Counted from the stretch's first letter, positions 10,641 through 22,445 are shown. The stretch: 64,000 nt of DNA from Sebastes aleutianus (GCA_916700875.1 CAKAKS010000022.1:16302065-16366064); one strand, 5' to 3'. Notes: generated from the sequence alone by a model not told the origin. Numbers and translations: made by a program.

Positions 10641-10692
10641 GCGTTTCTGTTTGAGCACGAGCTGCTCTAACCTAGAGGCAGGCACGCGCTGA

Positions 10693-10799
10693 GTGATGGG
10701 GAGAGAGAGGGAGAGCGAGAGAGAGAGAGAGATGGAGAGAGCGAGGGGGGAGAGAGAGAGAGAGAGAGGGAGAGGGAGAGAGAGAGTGATGGAGGGAGA

Positions 10800-10835
<36 letters not shown>

Positions 10836-10936
10836 TGGAGGGAGAGAGAGAGAGGGAGAGAGAGGGGGAGAGAGAGTGATGGAGAGAGAGAGAGAAAGAG
10901 AGGGGGAGAGAGAGTGTTGGAGAGAGAGAGAGAGAC

Positions 10937-10971
<35 letters not shown>

Positions 10972-11126
10972 TGGAGAGAGAGGCAGAGAGAGAGAGGGAG
11001 AGAGAGAGAGAGTGATGGAGTGAGAGAGAGAGAGAGTGATGGAGAGAGAGAGAGGGAGAGAGAGAGAGAGAGAGATGGAGTGAGAGAGAGAGAGAGAGAG
11101 AGTGATGGAGAGAGAGAGTGATGGAC

Positions 11127-11172
<46 letters not shown>
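10693..11172 (+). repeat. (GA)n microsatellite with GATGGA interruptions
   Basis: About 480 bp of GAGA with recurring AGTGATGGAGAGAG spacers, which gives a loose higher-order pattern. Long reading frames across it (poly-SL and poly-RE) are products of the repeat. Confidence 0.97.
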
Positions 11173-11174
<2 letters not shown>

Positions 11175-11486
11175 TCCCAACTTTCTCCTCCTCTCTTTAT
11201 TCTCCGTGGATTTATTAAACCAGCCAGAAGATAATTAATGGAGAATAAATGGATGCTTTCAGTAACTGAGACTGGAGCCAGTTAGTGCTTTTATTTTGTA
11301 AATTTCTCCAAATTAAAGTGTCTGCTGAGGTTATATTTTATTATTACAGTCTCTCTGGTTTTCCACTGCTTCTTATTGGAGCTTCTTTATACCCATAATA
11401 ATCACATATATAGGATACATATACAGGATCTTTATACTGTATTGTGGATAATCTGAAGTATAGAGAGGAAATGTTGTCTTCTACTT
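11173..11486. other. No feature seen
   Basis: AT-rich unique-looking sequence without a supported gene. Confidence 0.6.
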
Positions 11487-11584
11487 AAAAGGACCAGTGT
11501 GTAACAGTTCGGGGATCTACTGGCAGAAATGGAATATAATATTAATAACTATGTTTTAATTAGTGTATAATCACCTGAAACTAC
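11487..11584 (+). repeat. 5' fragment of a dispersed teleost element
   Basis: AAAGGACCAGTGTGTAACAG, GGCAGAAATGGAATATAATA and AGTGTATAATCACCTGAAA match the start of a non-autonomous element that I recall as frequent in perciform fish. It stops abruptly where the 22-bp array begins. The identification is from memory. Confidence 0.55.
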
Positions 11585-11589
11585 CACCA

Positions 11590-11822
11590 TATTGGTTTTT
11601 GACCATCGCCATCTTGGTTTTTGGGCGTCACCATCTTGGTTGTTTGGCGTCGCCATCTTGGTTGTTTGGCGTCGCCATCTTGGTTTTGTGGCTGTTACCA
11701 TCTTGTTTTTTTGTCCGTCACCATCTTGGTTTTTGGGCCGTCACCAACTTGGTTTTTGGCCATCGCCATCTTGTTTTTTTGGGTGTCACCATCTTGGTTT
11801 TTGGCCGTCACCATCTGTTTTT
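11590..11822 (+). repeat. 22-bp minisatellite, array 1 (about 10 units)
   Basis: Repeated CGCCATCTTGGTTTTTGGC-type units with CACCATCTTG and CACCAACTTG variants and a few length variants. Confidence 0.93.
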
Positions 11823-12271
11823 TTGTAACCAGAATTGACACTTGAGGGTGAAGCTAAGTACAACCGAATGCTGAATAAGACATTTTTAGGCAACCAAAAT
11901 GTTACAATTAACGACGAAAACACGGACAACTCCCAGACCGGACAACGGCGTGGTAGCAACCTGTCAATCACACAGTAGCCCCGCCCTAAAGCATCCCCTG
12001 CTTTATGGTCTATTTGACTCTAATGGGACCATAATTTACTAAATGAACATCATGCTGTATTGAAGAAGACTTGAAACTAGCGATTGAGACCATAAACGTA
12101 TGTTTACAATGTTTACTGAGGTAATAAATCAAGTGAGAAGTAGGCTCATTTTCTCATTGACTTCTATACAATCAGACTTCTTTTAGCAACCAGAGGAGTC
12201 ACCCCCTGCTGGCTGTTAGAAAGAATGCAAGTTTAAGACACTTCAGCATTGGCTTCACTTCTCAGACTGAA
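11823..12271 (+). mobile_element. Family C element body and right end
   Basis: After the array come AACCAGAATTGACAC, AAGTACAACCGAATGCTGA, GACCGGACAACGGCGTGG, TAGCCCCGCCCTAAAGCATC and CTTCTATACAATCAGACTTC. They are followed by CCCCCTGCTGGCTGTTAGAA and CAGCATTGGCTTCAC. The same series is present at 42351-42762 and 60063-60555. No open reading frame is shared among the copies, so it is non-autonomous. Confidence 0.88.
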
Positions 12272-13443
12272 AGTTGCCCACTGCTGTCCACACACTTTTG
12301 GCCACGTTAATGTAGTTTGTTGGATCAAAGTATTGGACGGACAGAGTGACTCACATTTAGCCTCTAGCTGGATTAAAGCATCGACCACTGAAGCATCTGA
12401 CAGAGAGAGATAAAAACTAGCAGTTAGCTTCAGTGAACATGACATAAACCTGACACATATACACTTTCCCCACGTGGACGTCAGATAACAGGTCGTTTTA
12501 AAGGAGACGTTTACTGTTAAAAGCTCACACACACATTCGGAGACAGATGGGCGGGAAAACGCCAATTGTTGTAAAATTAATGGCTCATGTGATAGCCAAT
12601 CAAACACTTGGCGGGCTGCGTGTCAATAGCCGATCAAACAGCTGGCAGCGTGACTGTTGATGAGCTGGCGGTCCGTCAGTGTCACCTTGGTAACATCCGG
12701 GGAACACCTGACCTTCAGCACGGTTTAACGCCACCAAGCAGAAAACATGTTTCCAGAAGGATCCTCAAGCAACAGGTGGAAATTAAACTCACAGCTCCTC
12801 CAGGCTGTTTAGTGTTATTTATTATAATGTTAAAGATCGCCATGTTCAGAGTTTTCATACATTTAGTCAAACAAATACAGGATTTATATTCCAGGAAACA
12901 ATATATAATACTTTGTGAGATCAGCCTTGAAAATCTAAATGCTAATACTAATAAAAAAAGTACCTAACAGCTGTTGAATGGCTGTTACAAGCAGCGTTAA
13001 ATTCATCAACGGAAAGTGATGTGTTGCGTCCTTTTTTTCATGACTTAAATGAGACAAATTAAATAGAAAGTGACCTTTGAAAATAATAAATTATGAATGA
13101 ACTATGAAGACTTTTATTTTAATTTTTTCGTCAATGAATAAAAACTAAACAAGATCGTGAAAGACGGATGAATGGACAAATGCATCTGCAGAATCACATG
13201 TATAGCTACACATGGGAAAACCGTGAAAATCTATTGTTTGGGAGTTGATTTAGCACTTTGCCTTGTTGCATTAATAAACCACAAATCACATTTCAGTATT
13301 ATTACATCTCTGTAAGTGAATGTTACCAGTTTGTGGAATTAAGAAAAAATCTGATTTATTTAGATTTATGGACTAAATTAATCTAAAATGCTGCTGAAAG
13401 TTGGACAAGAAAAAGCAACAAAACAGCTGGAACAAGCATTTAT
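12272..13443. other. No gene seen
   Basis: AT-rich sequence with no supported exon, and no RNA gene recognised. Frames at 12233-12607 and 12608-12967 show no known domain. Confidence 0.55.
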
Positions 13444-13830
13444 AAAAAAAATAGAGCTCTCAATCGATATTTTTGACATATTTAATCGCGATTAATCGCA
13501 TTGTTTGTCCGTAGTTAATTGGAATTAATCACACGCATTTTTGTATCTGTTCAAAATGTACCTTAAAGGGAGATTTATCAAGTATTTAATACTCTTATCA
13601 ACATGGGAGTGGACAAATATGCTGCTTTATGCAAATGTATGTATATATGTATTATTGTAAATCAATCAACAACACAAAACAATGACAAATATCCAGTTTG
13701 GAGTGTTATTTAACCTCCTTCACAACAAGCTGGTATTCCTCAGGTTTTCTAGTTTCATATGATACCAGTATCTTCACTCTAGCTATAAAACTAAGCCTCT
13801 ACAACCCAAAAATCACACGGTTCTTTCTCT
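13444..13830 (+). mobile_element. Partial element of the GATTAATCGC family (family E)
   Basis: TTTAATCGCGATTAATCGCA, GTATCTGTTCAAAATGTACC and AAGGGAGATTTATCAAGTAT are followed by GGTTTTCTAGTTTCATATGA. The interior looks deleted compared with the copy I recall from other fish. The end sequence is shared, in reverse orientation, with 46748-47658. Confidence 0.65.
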
Positions 13831-14152
13831 CTGAATAATTTCCTCATTAAAAAAATCATTTACCACGTTGTTTTCTCTCATGCAGCATCACAGTATCATG
13901 CTGGATACACACAGAGCATCTGCTGCTTCCATGTTGCTGAATGACACCCACAGATTATAGACTCACCTCTCATCGCTCTACACTCTGTAATCTGTGGATG
14001 TCATGTGAGCAAATCTGTCAATATTTTTACTCGGCAGCCGTCTGTGTGTCACATGTCAGCTTCTCTCTCGCTCTTTGACTCCATGCAGCATGTAGCTCCA
14101 CATCACTACTGGGAAAAATACAGTCCCGCGTACCCTCGCAGCCATGAACACC

Positions 14153-14340
14153 AGTAGTGGAATGTATCTAAGTACAGAAGTACAAGTGTGAGGTACTTGA
14201 GTATTTCCATTTCATGCTACTTTATACTTCTACTCCACTACATTTATATGACAGATTTTTGCAGATTCATATTCATGATACAACATATAATCAACAAGTA
14301 AATGATGATGTATTAATATAAGATAACAGCAGTAGGCCTA
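14153..14340 (+). repeat. Fragment of a dispersed AGTACTTGAGTATTTCC element
   Basis: GTACAAGTGTGAGGTACTTG, AGTATTTCCATTTCATGCTA and CTTCTACTCCACTACATTTA are typical of a very common fish element (from memory). Shorter pieces occur near 37840-37900 and 62210-62260. Confidence 0.55.
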
Positions 14341-14384
14341 CTGTATATATGGTGGAAAAGTAGCTCCACCTTTACCAGCTGCAT

Positions 14385-14755
14385 CAGAGATGGTGATGGC
14401 CAAAGACCAAGATGGCGATGAACAAAAACCAAATTTGCGACAGCCAAAAACCAAGATGGCGATGGGCAAAAACCAAGATGGTGACAACCAAAAACCAAGA
14501 TGGTGATGCCCAAAAACCAAGATGGCGAAGCCCAAAAACCAAGATGGCGATGGGAAAAAGCCAAGATACAACGGCCAAAAACCAAGATGGTGATGACCAA
14601 AAATCAAGATGGTGATGCCCAAAAACCAAGATCGTGACGCCAAAAAACCAAGATGGCAATGACAAAAATGACGAACTCGAGGCTTCAAAACTGTAGTCCA
14701 CAAACCAATGGGTGACGTCACGGTGACTACGTCCACTTGTTATATACAGTCTATG
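14385..14755 (-). mobile_element. 22-bp array 2 with family C terminal repeat
   Basis: About 13 reverse-orientation units (ACCAAGATGGCGATGGGC type, 14385-14665) run into CGAACTCGAGGCTTCAAAAC, GTAGTCCACAAACC, GTGACGTCACGGTGACTACG and ATATACAGTCTATG at 14755. This is the terminal inverted repeat also seen at 39818 and 40862. The opposite end is missing, so the copy is truncated. Confidence 0.88.
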
Positions 14756-15204
14756 ACTCGTACACCGAACTGGACTGGCAAAACCGTAAAATCAACCCAA
14801 CCAAAGTAAACACTAACTAAGCTAAATTTGAAGCTTCACTAGCAGGTGCTTCTGATTTCCACATAATTGCACATTAATACTTCTCAGTGGATGAAGCCAT
14901 TTTTCAGTGACTTCATGAGCTAAGCTCCACCACCAGGACTCACTCATCTTTTAGCCCCAAGAATGACTAAATTATCCATCCATCACGTTTATAATGTGGC
15001 GTTTAGCGAACGTATAGGGGGCGCTAACGGGGCTTTAGACTGTTTTATTGGACACGCACAGTCTCTCTGACATCACACGGCCAATTAGCGTCCTATTTCA
15101 GCCAACTGGATCAAGGTGGAAGACAGCGGGGAGAGGAAGAGTGAGAGAGGGAGAGAAGGAGAGGAGGGAGCGCTAAGTGGGCGGCACACTCTCCTGCCTC
15201 GGGG
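14756..15204. other. No gene seen
   Basis: Mixed sequence, with a GA-rich stretch near 15125-15170. Nothing else is supported. Confidence 0.55.
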
Positions 15205-15327
15205 TAGATTGGTGTCAAGTGCAGAGAACACACACGGTGGGCAGAAAATGTAATGAATGTGATCACTTGTTAGGAAGAAAGAATGTGTGTGAGAGTGTGT
15301 GTGGTCTCTGCACTTGACACCAATCTA
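15205..15327. other. Perfect 23-bp hairpin with 77-nt loop
   Basis: TAGATTGGTGTCAAGTGC plus AGAGA at 15205-15227 is perfectly complementary to 15305-15327. The next bases (ACACACAC and TGTGTGTG) can extend the stem after one small mismatch. It is transcribable on either strand and has no coding potential. It could be a fold-back remnant, a regulatory hairpin, or a precursor-like RNA. Confidence 0.85.
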
Positions 15328-15892
15328 GCTGCAGCAGCAGAAGAAGAATAAGAAGCAGCAGCAGCAGAGAAATAAAAAAGAGATGTGAGCATGTCAGACT
15401 TAAAGCTGAACACACACTGATCCAAATGTCAATATTTCAAATTCCTTGAAAGTACGAATCCATCCATGATTCATTGTCAGGCTACATAAAAGAGACAGAG
15501 ATGCAGATAGAGGCTGGCAGAGCGTCCTGCGGTCGGAATACACAGTACGAACAGTGTTTCTGCGGCAAACTGAATCATTGACGGTGTGTGTTTGATGTGA
15601 ACAGAGTGTGAAGAATGCTGAGGCGTAGCGAAGCCTTTTAACTCGCAACATATTGTTTGCACTCGAATGTTTTATAACTGTTGGCTTTAGGTAATGGAAG
15701 AGCAACACTTGGGATGATCAGCTGTTGTCAACGAGGGCTTCCTCGTCTCTGGTGCAACCTTATTGCATCTTTCACGCTCTACCTGGAGAGGACGCAAGCA
15801 GCTGCCAGCTTCCACCTGACTGCTACAGGAACATCAGGCCTTTACGCTACAACTGTTTTTAAGTCTTTTGGGGCGAGTTGAAGTCGAGTCTT
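15328..15892. other. No gene seen
   Basis: A CAG/AAG-rich stretch at 15330-15370, then sequence without a supported gene. Confidence 0.55.
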
Positions 15893-16405
15893 CAAGCTGT
15901 GTTCACACCAAATAAACACGCCGCATAGAAGGAGGGGCTTTCCTCCATGGATACCAACAACATTTCATCAACCATGGGCCGAAATAACCACTATTGCTTC
16001 TTTGCACGTGTTATGGAAGTCCCACATGTTCATAACATCACCCGGGGGCGCACACAGCTCAGGAAATATTCACTGTATCTATCAAGTAACACGTCGGCAG
16101 AGTTAATCTGGTTTACTACAGCGGTATGAACCCAAAATAAACAGATTTCACTGTGATTTAATTGGAATAAATGGATCAAAATGATGCCAAAATACCAACA
16201 TAATGATGCCAATTTGTAAATAAGTCTGAATTCATGCTTTGTCAGGTCTGTCAACAAGACGACAAGCAAACAACTTTTAAAATGCCTGTTTTCTGAATGG
16301 AGTTCTGATCGATCAATGCCAGGCTATGCTAACATTGTAACTGTTCCATGAACACTCAAAAATATCATCATCTAGGCATCTAGAGTTGATTAAAGAGTGT
16401 AAATT
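15893..16405 (+). repeat. Dispersed element, copy 2 of family A
   Basis: It begins with GTGTTCACACCAAATAAACA and matches 1-547 block by block (AACCCAAAATAAACAGATT, GATCAAAATGATGCC, GAATTCATGCTTTGTCAG). The CTCGCGCGAG palindrome is lost. Confidence 0.75.
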
Positions 16406-16565
16406 CATTGCATTGCCGTAAAGAAACTGGCCATAAATAGTTAAAAAAAATGGGGTTTGATGTATAAAAATAGGATTATAACTTTAAGTGCTGAATATTA
16501 AGTCTTTAGTGTTTAAAAACAAATACAAGTACTGCTTTTCCAACTTTTCAGAGTGTGAAGTCGAT

Positions 16566-16733
16566 CCATAGACTGCATATAAAGATGGACGTCGCGTCTC
16601 CACTTCCTCCCACTGTACAAAAGTCAAGCCAAAATATCCTGGATACGAAAGCTACCATCTTGAGATTTTGACATCATTTGGCTTCACTTTTTGGGGGGCT
16701 GTCATGTCGTCCCTCTTTATATACAGTCTATGG
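16566..16733 (+). mobile_element. 168-bp MITE, copy 1 of family F
   Basis: Termini are CCATAGACTG and CAGTCTATGG, with longer imperfect pairing (CATATAAAGATGGACG against GTCGTCCCTCTTTATATA). A direct repeat GTCGAT flanks it exactly (16560-16565 and 16734-16739) and is probably a target-site duplication. It shares TTTGGCTTCACTTT and GCTGTCATGTCGTCC with the copy at 32841. Confidence 0.88.
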
Positions 16734-16739
16734 GTCGAT

Positions 16740-17486
16740 CTGAGTGGATGAAGAGTTGTCACTACTGCATCCAGCAGGTCAGACAGAAATCCCCTTACAG
16801 CTGTGCGATAAAGAGACGGAGGAATATCTGAATAAAATCTACCTCCTCGTCGTTTAAGCAGCCTCTGTCCAGGTGGCAGGTCGTCCTCGGAGCCCCTCGC
16901 TTGGATCGATGGCGTCTGGGTGATGCCACTCGGGGCCCTGCAGACGTCTGGATGAACGACAGGTATCAATCCTGAGGACAGGAAACAGCAGCTTAAAACT
17001 TTGTGTTGTGGCTTTCTTATTTGTCTTTATTTATTTCCTATTTTGCATTGTTTCTTCCCGTCTGTGTAACGAGCTGAAGGCATCAGATCACATCAGAGAC
17101 CAGACAAAGTGTGTGTTTGTACGATGTGTGTGTGACAGCTCACTTTACAAATGTAAAACAGATTGCTTCTCTCCTCTCTTTGATTGTATCTGTCTGTCCT
17201 GGCAGTTATTCCCTCATTTATCTCACAGCAGTGTGTGTGTGTATGTGTGTGTCGAAGTACACTAAACATGCAGTACGTATGTTTGTCATATTGTTACGCG
17301 CTCACACGCAGCCTATTTATTTTCTTAATGTGTCAGATGTGTGTTTGTGTTGTTTTCTCACCATATCGGAGTTGTCAAACTGGTTTACTACAGTTAATGT
17401 GTGTGTGTGTGTGTGTGTCGCTCTGTGTGACGCTGATTAAAAGTGAGAGCTTTTTGATTGCATCGACCCTCCATGGGATTATTAGC

Positions 17487-17526
<40 letters not shown>

Positions 17527-18171
17527 AGTAATTGAGCATTTCTCTTCTACACTACACATAACGGGATCCAACCCAGCACTTCACTGTTTACTCTCCAAAT
17601 TCAAATTTATGCAGATGAGGCGAAGTAAACGATGAATGAGCTCGTTTGTGTTTGGAGGTTGGAGCTCTACGTCGTCTCCCAGTAAAACCGGTTTTAAACT
17701 GGGACTCTATAAAAAGGTCTCTAAACCAGCAGCTAAGATGGAGAAAATATTAGATACACGTGCGACTTTTATTTATTTGCACAGTCTGATTGTTTCCAGG
17801 CTTACAGGACAGCTTTACAAGTGATTTCAGATGGTTTCTATCTTCCAGTTCATCCATGACAGGCGCCGTGAAGTGAATCGGTCGGTCCACACCTTCCTCA
17901 CACAAAGACGCTGATCTTTTATCCTCTTTTATCCAGCAGTTGTCTGACAGACCTGAACAACATGTTCCACCTCTTTTCACTGTTTGTTTGGGCAAAGAAA
18001 AAAGAGCTACTCCACATCCTAAAAATAACAACAGCCATACCATCATATTTATGTGTAAATGGTAGCATTAAATAAAGAAGCAATGCAGTTTGCAAGGGCT
18101 CAATTTCAAATAGTGGATAAACAAGTAAACAACTGACTTACAAGTTAAAATTAGGGATAAAACATCCTTAA
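16740..18171. other. No gene seen; microsatellites
   Basis: GT runs at 17232-17251 and 17398-17418 and an AC run at 17490-17524 (about 17 units). Nothing else is supported. Confidence 0.6.
17490..17524 (+). repeat. (AC)n microsatellite
   Basis: About 17 uninterrupted AC units. It faces the GT run at 17398-17418 as an inverted partner. Confidence 0.95.
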
Positions 18172-18780
18172 AGGGACTGTTTATAAGAATCAGAAATGCT
18201 TGTTATCAGCGACACCTGTGGCCGTCAAGTCAACGAAAGTCAGCATCGACCTTACGCTTGTGCTCGATCTAAATAGACATGAACAAGCATCGCTCAAAAC
18301 AGTGAGGCGACACACGTCAGCTAAAACCACAATATCACTCTATATTTCACCTGCTTGGCAGTAATGTTAGCAGACCAGACTAAGGTCTCTCCATGAACCG
18401 GACACCGGAGTTTTGGTCGGAGACGATAACGTTTCTCTCTGCAGAGCCCCGTCACTTCACAAGACAAGGAAAACCTCTGTTGGTCTGGAGGAGCTGCAGC
18501 ATTTATTTCTGCACAAACGTCCACTGTACATTCACTAGATATTCTCAGAGCTAAACTAACTCTTTTGCAGTGTGTAGTGTGCGCGCATGCACGTAAGAGT
18601 GGAGCGAAAGAGCGAGAACGCGCGCGGTGTGTGAGTGAAGGCAGGCAGAGGAGCAGAGACTCCGGTCCTGGAAACCAAAGCTACGGTCTCCCCCGTGTCC
18701 TCCACTGTTTTGCAAGACGGGCTTCACTAGATATAACTTTGCGGTTTTGGTGCTTCCGTGTAGTTTGTGTTGGAGTCTGA
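18172..18780 (+). repeat. Dispersed element, copy 1 of family G
   Basis: AAAGGGACTGTTTATAAGAA, GCGACACCTGTGGCCGT, AACAGTGAGGCGACACACGT and CACAATATCACTCTATATTT recur at 49736-50070 in the same order. The right part holds a CpG-rich stretch (CGCGCATGCACGTAAGAGTG, GAACGCGCGCGG) that is absent from the second copy. The right boundary is uncertain. Confidence 0.7.
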
Positions 18781-19850
18781 GTCTGAACAGCGTAGCCACA
18801 CAAATGATATATATGGCCACTTTAGCTTTCCCCATTCATCCCCATTTAGTCATTTTACACAATACAGCATGTTATCTTACCTTCAGTTACAGTTTGCAGC
18901 AGTTGGACACTAGTTTTGTGGTTTTAGGAGCAGCTAGGTTAGCAGTGTTTGAGCTAAGATAAGCTAGCTGCAGGTCCTGAAGCTCTCTCTGTCCAGCAGG
19001 TCAGGAAAAGAAGCTAAACAGGGAAAGAACCCAACAGTAATCTATTGGAAACAAAGCTTACTGTACTATACAGTAGCACAATAAACAGAGAATCCACAGG
19101 TGAACAGGAGTCTCATCAGGGTTCAGAGGTTAGACAGCTGAGAGGAGGAGGTGGAGATGTGCTGACAGTGTAAAGAGAGAGGAGCCTAATTGGTGGATGA
19201 GGAACAGGTGTGCAGGCGTGCATGGAGGACCACGAGGAGGTGAGGAGTGACTGGAGACCTGGAGACCTGAGTACAGTAAAAACTACTGAGGCTGACATTG
19301 TGAAGACATCTGTAATGGATGCACTGACCTGTGACTGACATCCAGTTTCTCATCCAGCTATGGAGGAGATGTTAAACAAGAGGATCCATCAGAACATTAA
19401 AAAAAACATTAAATCGACATTAATTCCTACTTTAGCTTTCTCATTCACCCCCAATCATGTTACCTATTTTACACCTACTTTCAATGGTAGTATGCAGTAA
19501 TATAGGCAGAAACGTTGAGGGCCTGTATGTCATAACATGCTATCTCCAACAAAGAGATGTAGCCTATTTAGCCAAACTTGACTGGAAGTAGTTGCTAACA
19601 TTTCCCCAACAACTCAAAAGCTTTCTTATTTATACGTTGTACCTTTTTTGTTAAACAGGTGTGGAAATCAACGCACAACTATCTTTGCTAAACAAAGCAT
19701 TTTCTGGATTATCTCTGAGTCCAGGCATCCATCCATCCAATGCGTTTCTTTATAACAGTTTTTCTGACGATTTATTATAATTTTTTCCGTCTTTTACTCA
19801 GCCGAAGTCTTTGCACTGATATGCTTTAATTTTCTTTAATGAATAATTGG
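18781..19850. other. No gene seen
   Basis: Low to moderate complexity without a supported exon. Confidence 0.55.
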
Positions 19851-19979
19851 GGGCGGCAGTAGCTCAGTTTGTGGGGAACTCTGCTTGGGAACTGGAGGGT
19901 GACCGGTTCAATTCAAGTACGGAGTGTGAAACCTGGTACCTGGAGCCAGTTCACCTCCTGGGCACTGCCAAGGTGCCCA
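19851..19979 (+). mobile_element. tRNA-derived SINE fragment
   Basis: GGGCGGCAGTAGCTCAGT begins a tRNA-like head. An A-box-like TAGCTCAGTTTGTGG lies at 19860-19874 and the B-box GGTTCAATTC at 19905-19914. It is followed by a tail with CAGTTCACCTCCTGGGCACT and AAGGTGCCC. The order matches a teleost SINE as I recall it. It is cut off at 19979, where the 22-bp array starts, so the SINE 3' end is missing. Confidence 0.8.
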
Positions 19980-19981
19980 TT

Positions 19982-20782
19982 TTAGTGTTTGGCTGTCACC
20001 TACTTCGTTTTAGGCCGTCGCCATCTTGGTTTTTGGTTGTCGCCATCTTGGTTTTTGGTCATCGCCATCTTGGTTTTTGGTTGTCACCATCTTGGTATTT
20101 TGGTTGTCACCATCATGGTTTTTGGCTGTCGCCATCTTGGTTTTAGGCCGTCGCCATCTTGGTTTTTGGCTGTCGCCATCTTGGTTTTAGGCCGTCGCCA
20201 TCTTGGTTTTTGGTTGTCGCCATCTTGGTTTTTACCCATCGCCATCTTGGTTTTTGACTGTCGCCATCTTGGTTTTTGTTCATCGCCATCTTGGTTTTTG
20301 GCCATCGTAAATTGGTTTTAGGCCGTCGCCATCTTGGTTTTTGGCTGTCGCCATCTTGGTTTAAGGCCGTCGCCATCTTGGTTTTTGGTTGTCGCCATCT
20401 TGGTTTTTGGTCGTCGCCATCTTAGTTTTTGGTTGTCGCCATCTTGGTTTTTGGCCGTTTCCATCTTAGTTTTTGGCTGTCACCTTCGTTTTAGGCCGTC
20501 GTCATCTTGGTTTTTGGTTGTCAACATCTTGGTTTTTTGGCCGTTGCCATCTTGGTTTTTGGCTGGCGCCATCTTGGTATTTGGCCATCGCCATCTTGGT
20601 TTTAGGCCGTCATCATCTTGGTTTTTGGTCGTCGCCATCTTGGTTTTTGGCAGTCGCCATCTTGTTTTTTGTCCGGCGCCATCTTGGTATTTGGCCGGCA
20701 CCATCATGGTTTTTGGCCGGCGCCATCTTGATTTTTGGCCGTCGCCATCTTGGTTTTTGGCCGGCCCCATCTTGTTTTTTTG
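19982..20782 (+). repeat. 22-bp minisatellite, array 3 (about 36 units)
   Basis: Units of CGCCATCTTGGTTTTTGGC type, with TTGTCGCCATC, AGGCCGTCGCCATC and, toward the right, GGCCGGCGCCATC variants. Variants cluster, so the right third (20500-20780) is a distinct subfamily. Confidence 0.95.
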
Positions 20783-20850
20783 GAACCAGAGGTGACATGA
20801 GAGGGTGGAGCTAAGTACAACCGAACCCTGATCTAAATTTTTAGGGGGGC
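20783..20850 (+). mobile_element. Short piece of family C body
   Basis: GGAACCAGAGGTGACATGAG, GGTGGAGCTAAGTACAACCG and ATTTTTAGG are as in the other copies. The rest is lost. Confidence 0.75.
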
Positions 20851-22067
20851 ACCAAACCCCCAACTGCCCCAATGAAGGATTTATAAAGTGCTCCTAAAAG
20901 AAAAGAAAGAATTAGACGTGGTTTAATATAATCCTGGTTGTTAAAGACCCGAGGTATTCGTGTCATGTAGTGGATAAAACTGGTATCAGTCTTGTCGTCT
21001 GTTAGAGACCCTCAGAGGGGCGTTAATCACCACGTTAGCCATGTCGTCCCATTAATCTCCGTCCTCTGTCATTAGTTTTCCATTAGAGCGTTCCACATAG
21101 TGAATCCCTCCATTGAGAAGTTAGAAAGTTACAGGTGTTGATCCTCGTCTGTATTTATGGTGTTAGAGAGAGGTGGGAGGAAACTAAGGGAGACAAACAG
21201 AGAGTTTGTTCATTATTCTAATTTCCTCCTAATGACTGCATGGATGATGCATCACCATCTGGCACACACACACACACAGACACACACACACACACACCGC
21301 TGTGATAATGCAGCCATTGACTCTAATGACAACGCAACGCTTGTCGTAATGAGACTTTTTTTTTACACACGCCAATCCAGGGCAAACCATGATGGGTAAG
21401 CTGGCTCGTTGGGCGACTATTAGCTTCTGGTCGCCGTGGAAATGACTCAAGTGTTTGTCCTTACAAGCAGTTTACCTTTAAAGGACGCACGCTTTGAAAC
21501 AAACAGTCCTGGTCTAATGTGATGTCGGGTTGCCAGATTGTAAATAAGGAAGCCGCCGCGTTGCCAGGTCATCAGTGACACTCTCCCTCTGCAAATTGGG
21601 TTGTAACTCAGCACGGTGAATCATGTCCAGTGTGTGTGTGTGTGTGTGTGTACGTGTGTGTGTCGGCGTCGTGCTCAGACAGAGGCACTTGAACTAAATT
21701 GCCCCCCTGGTACCCACAATGCATCTGGAGCTGGCAGGAGTGTCTGTCTGTGTGTTTAAACCTCACGATGCCTCAGTGTAACACACAGCTGCTTCATTGT
21801 GACCCCTCTCGCCGTTTCTATGGTAACCGGCAGGGCCTGATGATGGATACACTCCAGGCTGTTGGCGACCGCAACCGGACGGTGACTTTGGACTATTTTG
21901 ACATTGGGTCCTAGTGTTACCGTGACAACGGTGACCACACCAGTCAAACAAAGAGAGAAGTTCCTGTAACAGCCAAAGAACCACGTGATCATGTGGTCGT
22001 CGAGACTTAAAGAGCAACTTCAGGTGTGTGTCATCACTGTGACATCACTGCTGGGTTTGCGTTGGTA
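20851..22067. other. No gene seen; two microsatellites
   Basis: AC run at 21262-21298 and GT run at 21630-21663. The stretch 21000-21110 is complex and has TTAATCACC, CATTAATCTCC and CATTAG cores, so it could be a non-coding regulatory block. That is a guess. Confidence 0.5.
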
Positions 22068-22228
22068 TTTGGCCGTCGCCATCTTGGTTTCTGGCGGTCG
22101 CCATCTTGGTATTTGCTCGTCGCCATCTTGGTTTTTGGACATAGCCATCTTGTTTTTTGGCCATAGCCATCTTGGTTTTTGGTCGTCGACATCTTGGTAT
22201 TTTGTCGTCGCCAATTTGGTTTTTGGTT
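22068..22228 (+). repeat. 22-bp minisatellite, array 4 (about 7 units)
   Basis: Units GTCGCCATCTTGGTATTTG and CATAGCCATCTTGTTTTTTG. No family C flanks are present. Confidence 0.9.
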
Positions 22229-22235
22229 GGTTTCC

Positions 22236-22445
22236 TTTTTTGAATGATGAATACAGACACCGCCGCCTTCTATTCTCTCTCATACAGGAGCAGAATGTAC
22301 GCGGTAGTCGGCCGATGGCTGTAGTCTTTGCAGTGTGTTCGAGTGCAACTTGTCGGCCAAGACAAAGGCGACGCAGGTGACGCAATAGTCGGCCTTCAAC
22401 GCTGCTAGTTCTTTGATGTTGGGTTGGTGTGTCTGGGCCTTAACA
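22236..22445 (+). repeat. Dispersed element fragment
   Basis: TGAATGATGAATACAGACAC, GTACGCGGTAGTCGGCCGAT and GTGACGCAATAGTCGGCCTT match a fish repeat that I recall. It directly abuts the array on its left. Class uncertain. Confidence 0.45.

Noticed and set aside
10536..11180. 214-codon SLSLSL frame and its reverse ERERER frame
   Set aside because: GA microsatellite translation.
16652..16969. 105-codon minus-strand frame
   Set aside because: It starts outside and runs into the MITE at 16566-16733. No domain or splice support.
19851..19930. tRNA gene
   Set aside because: A and B boxes are present, but the sequence continues into a SINE tail and cannot form a complete cloverleaf with a proper acceptor stem. 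It is a tRNA-derived SINE head.
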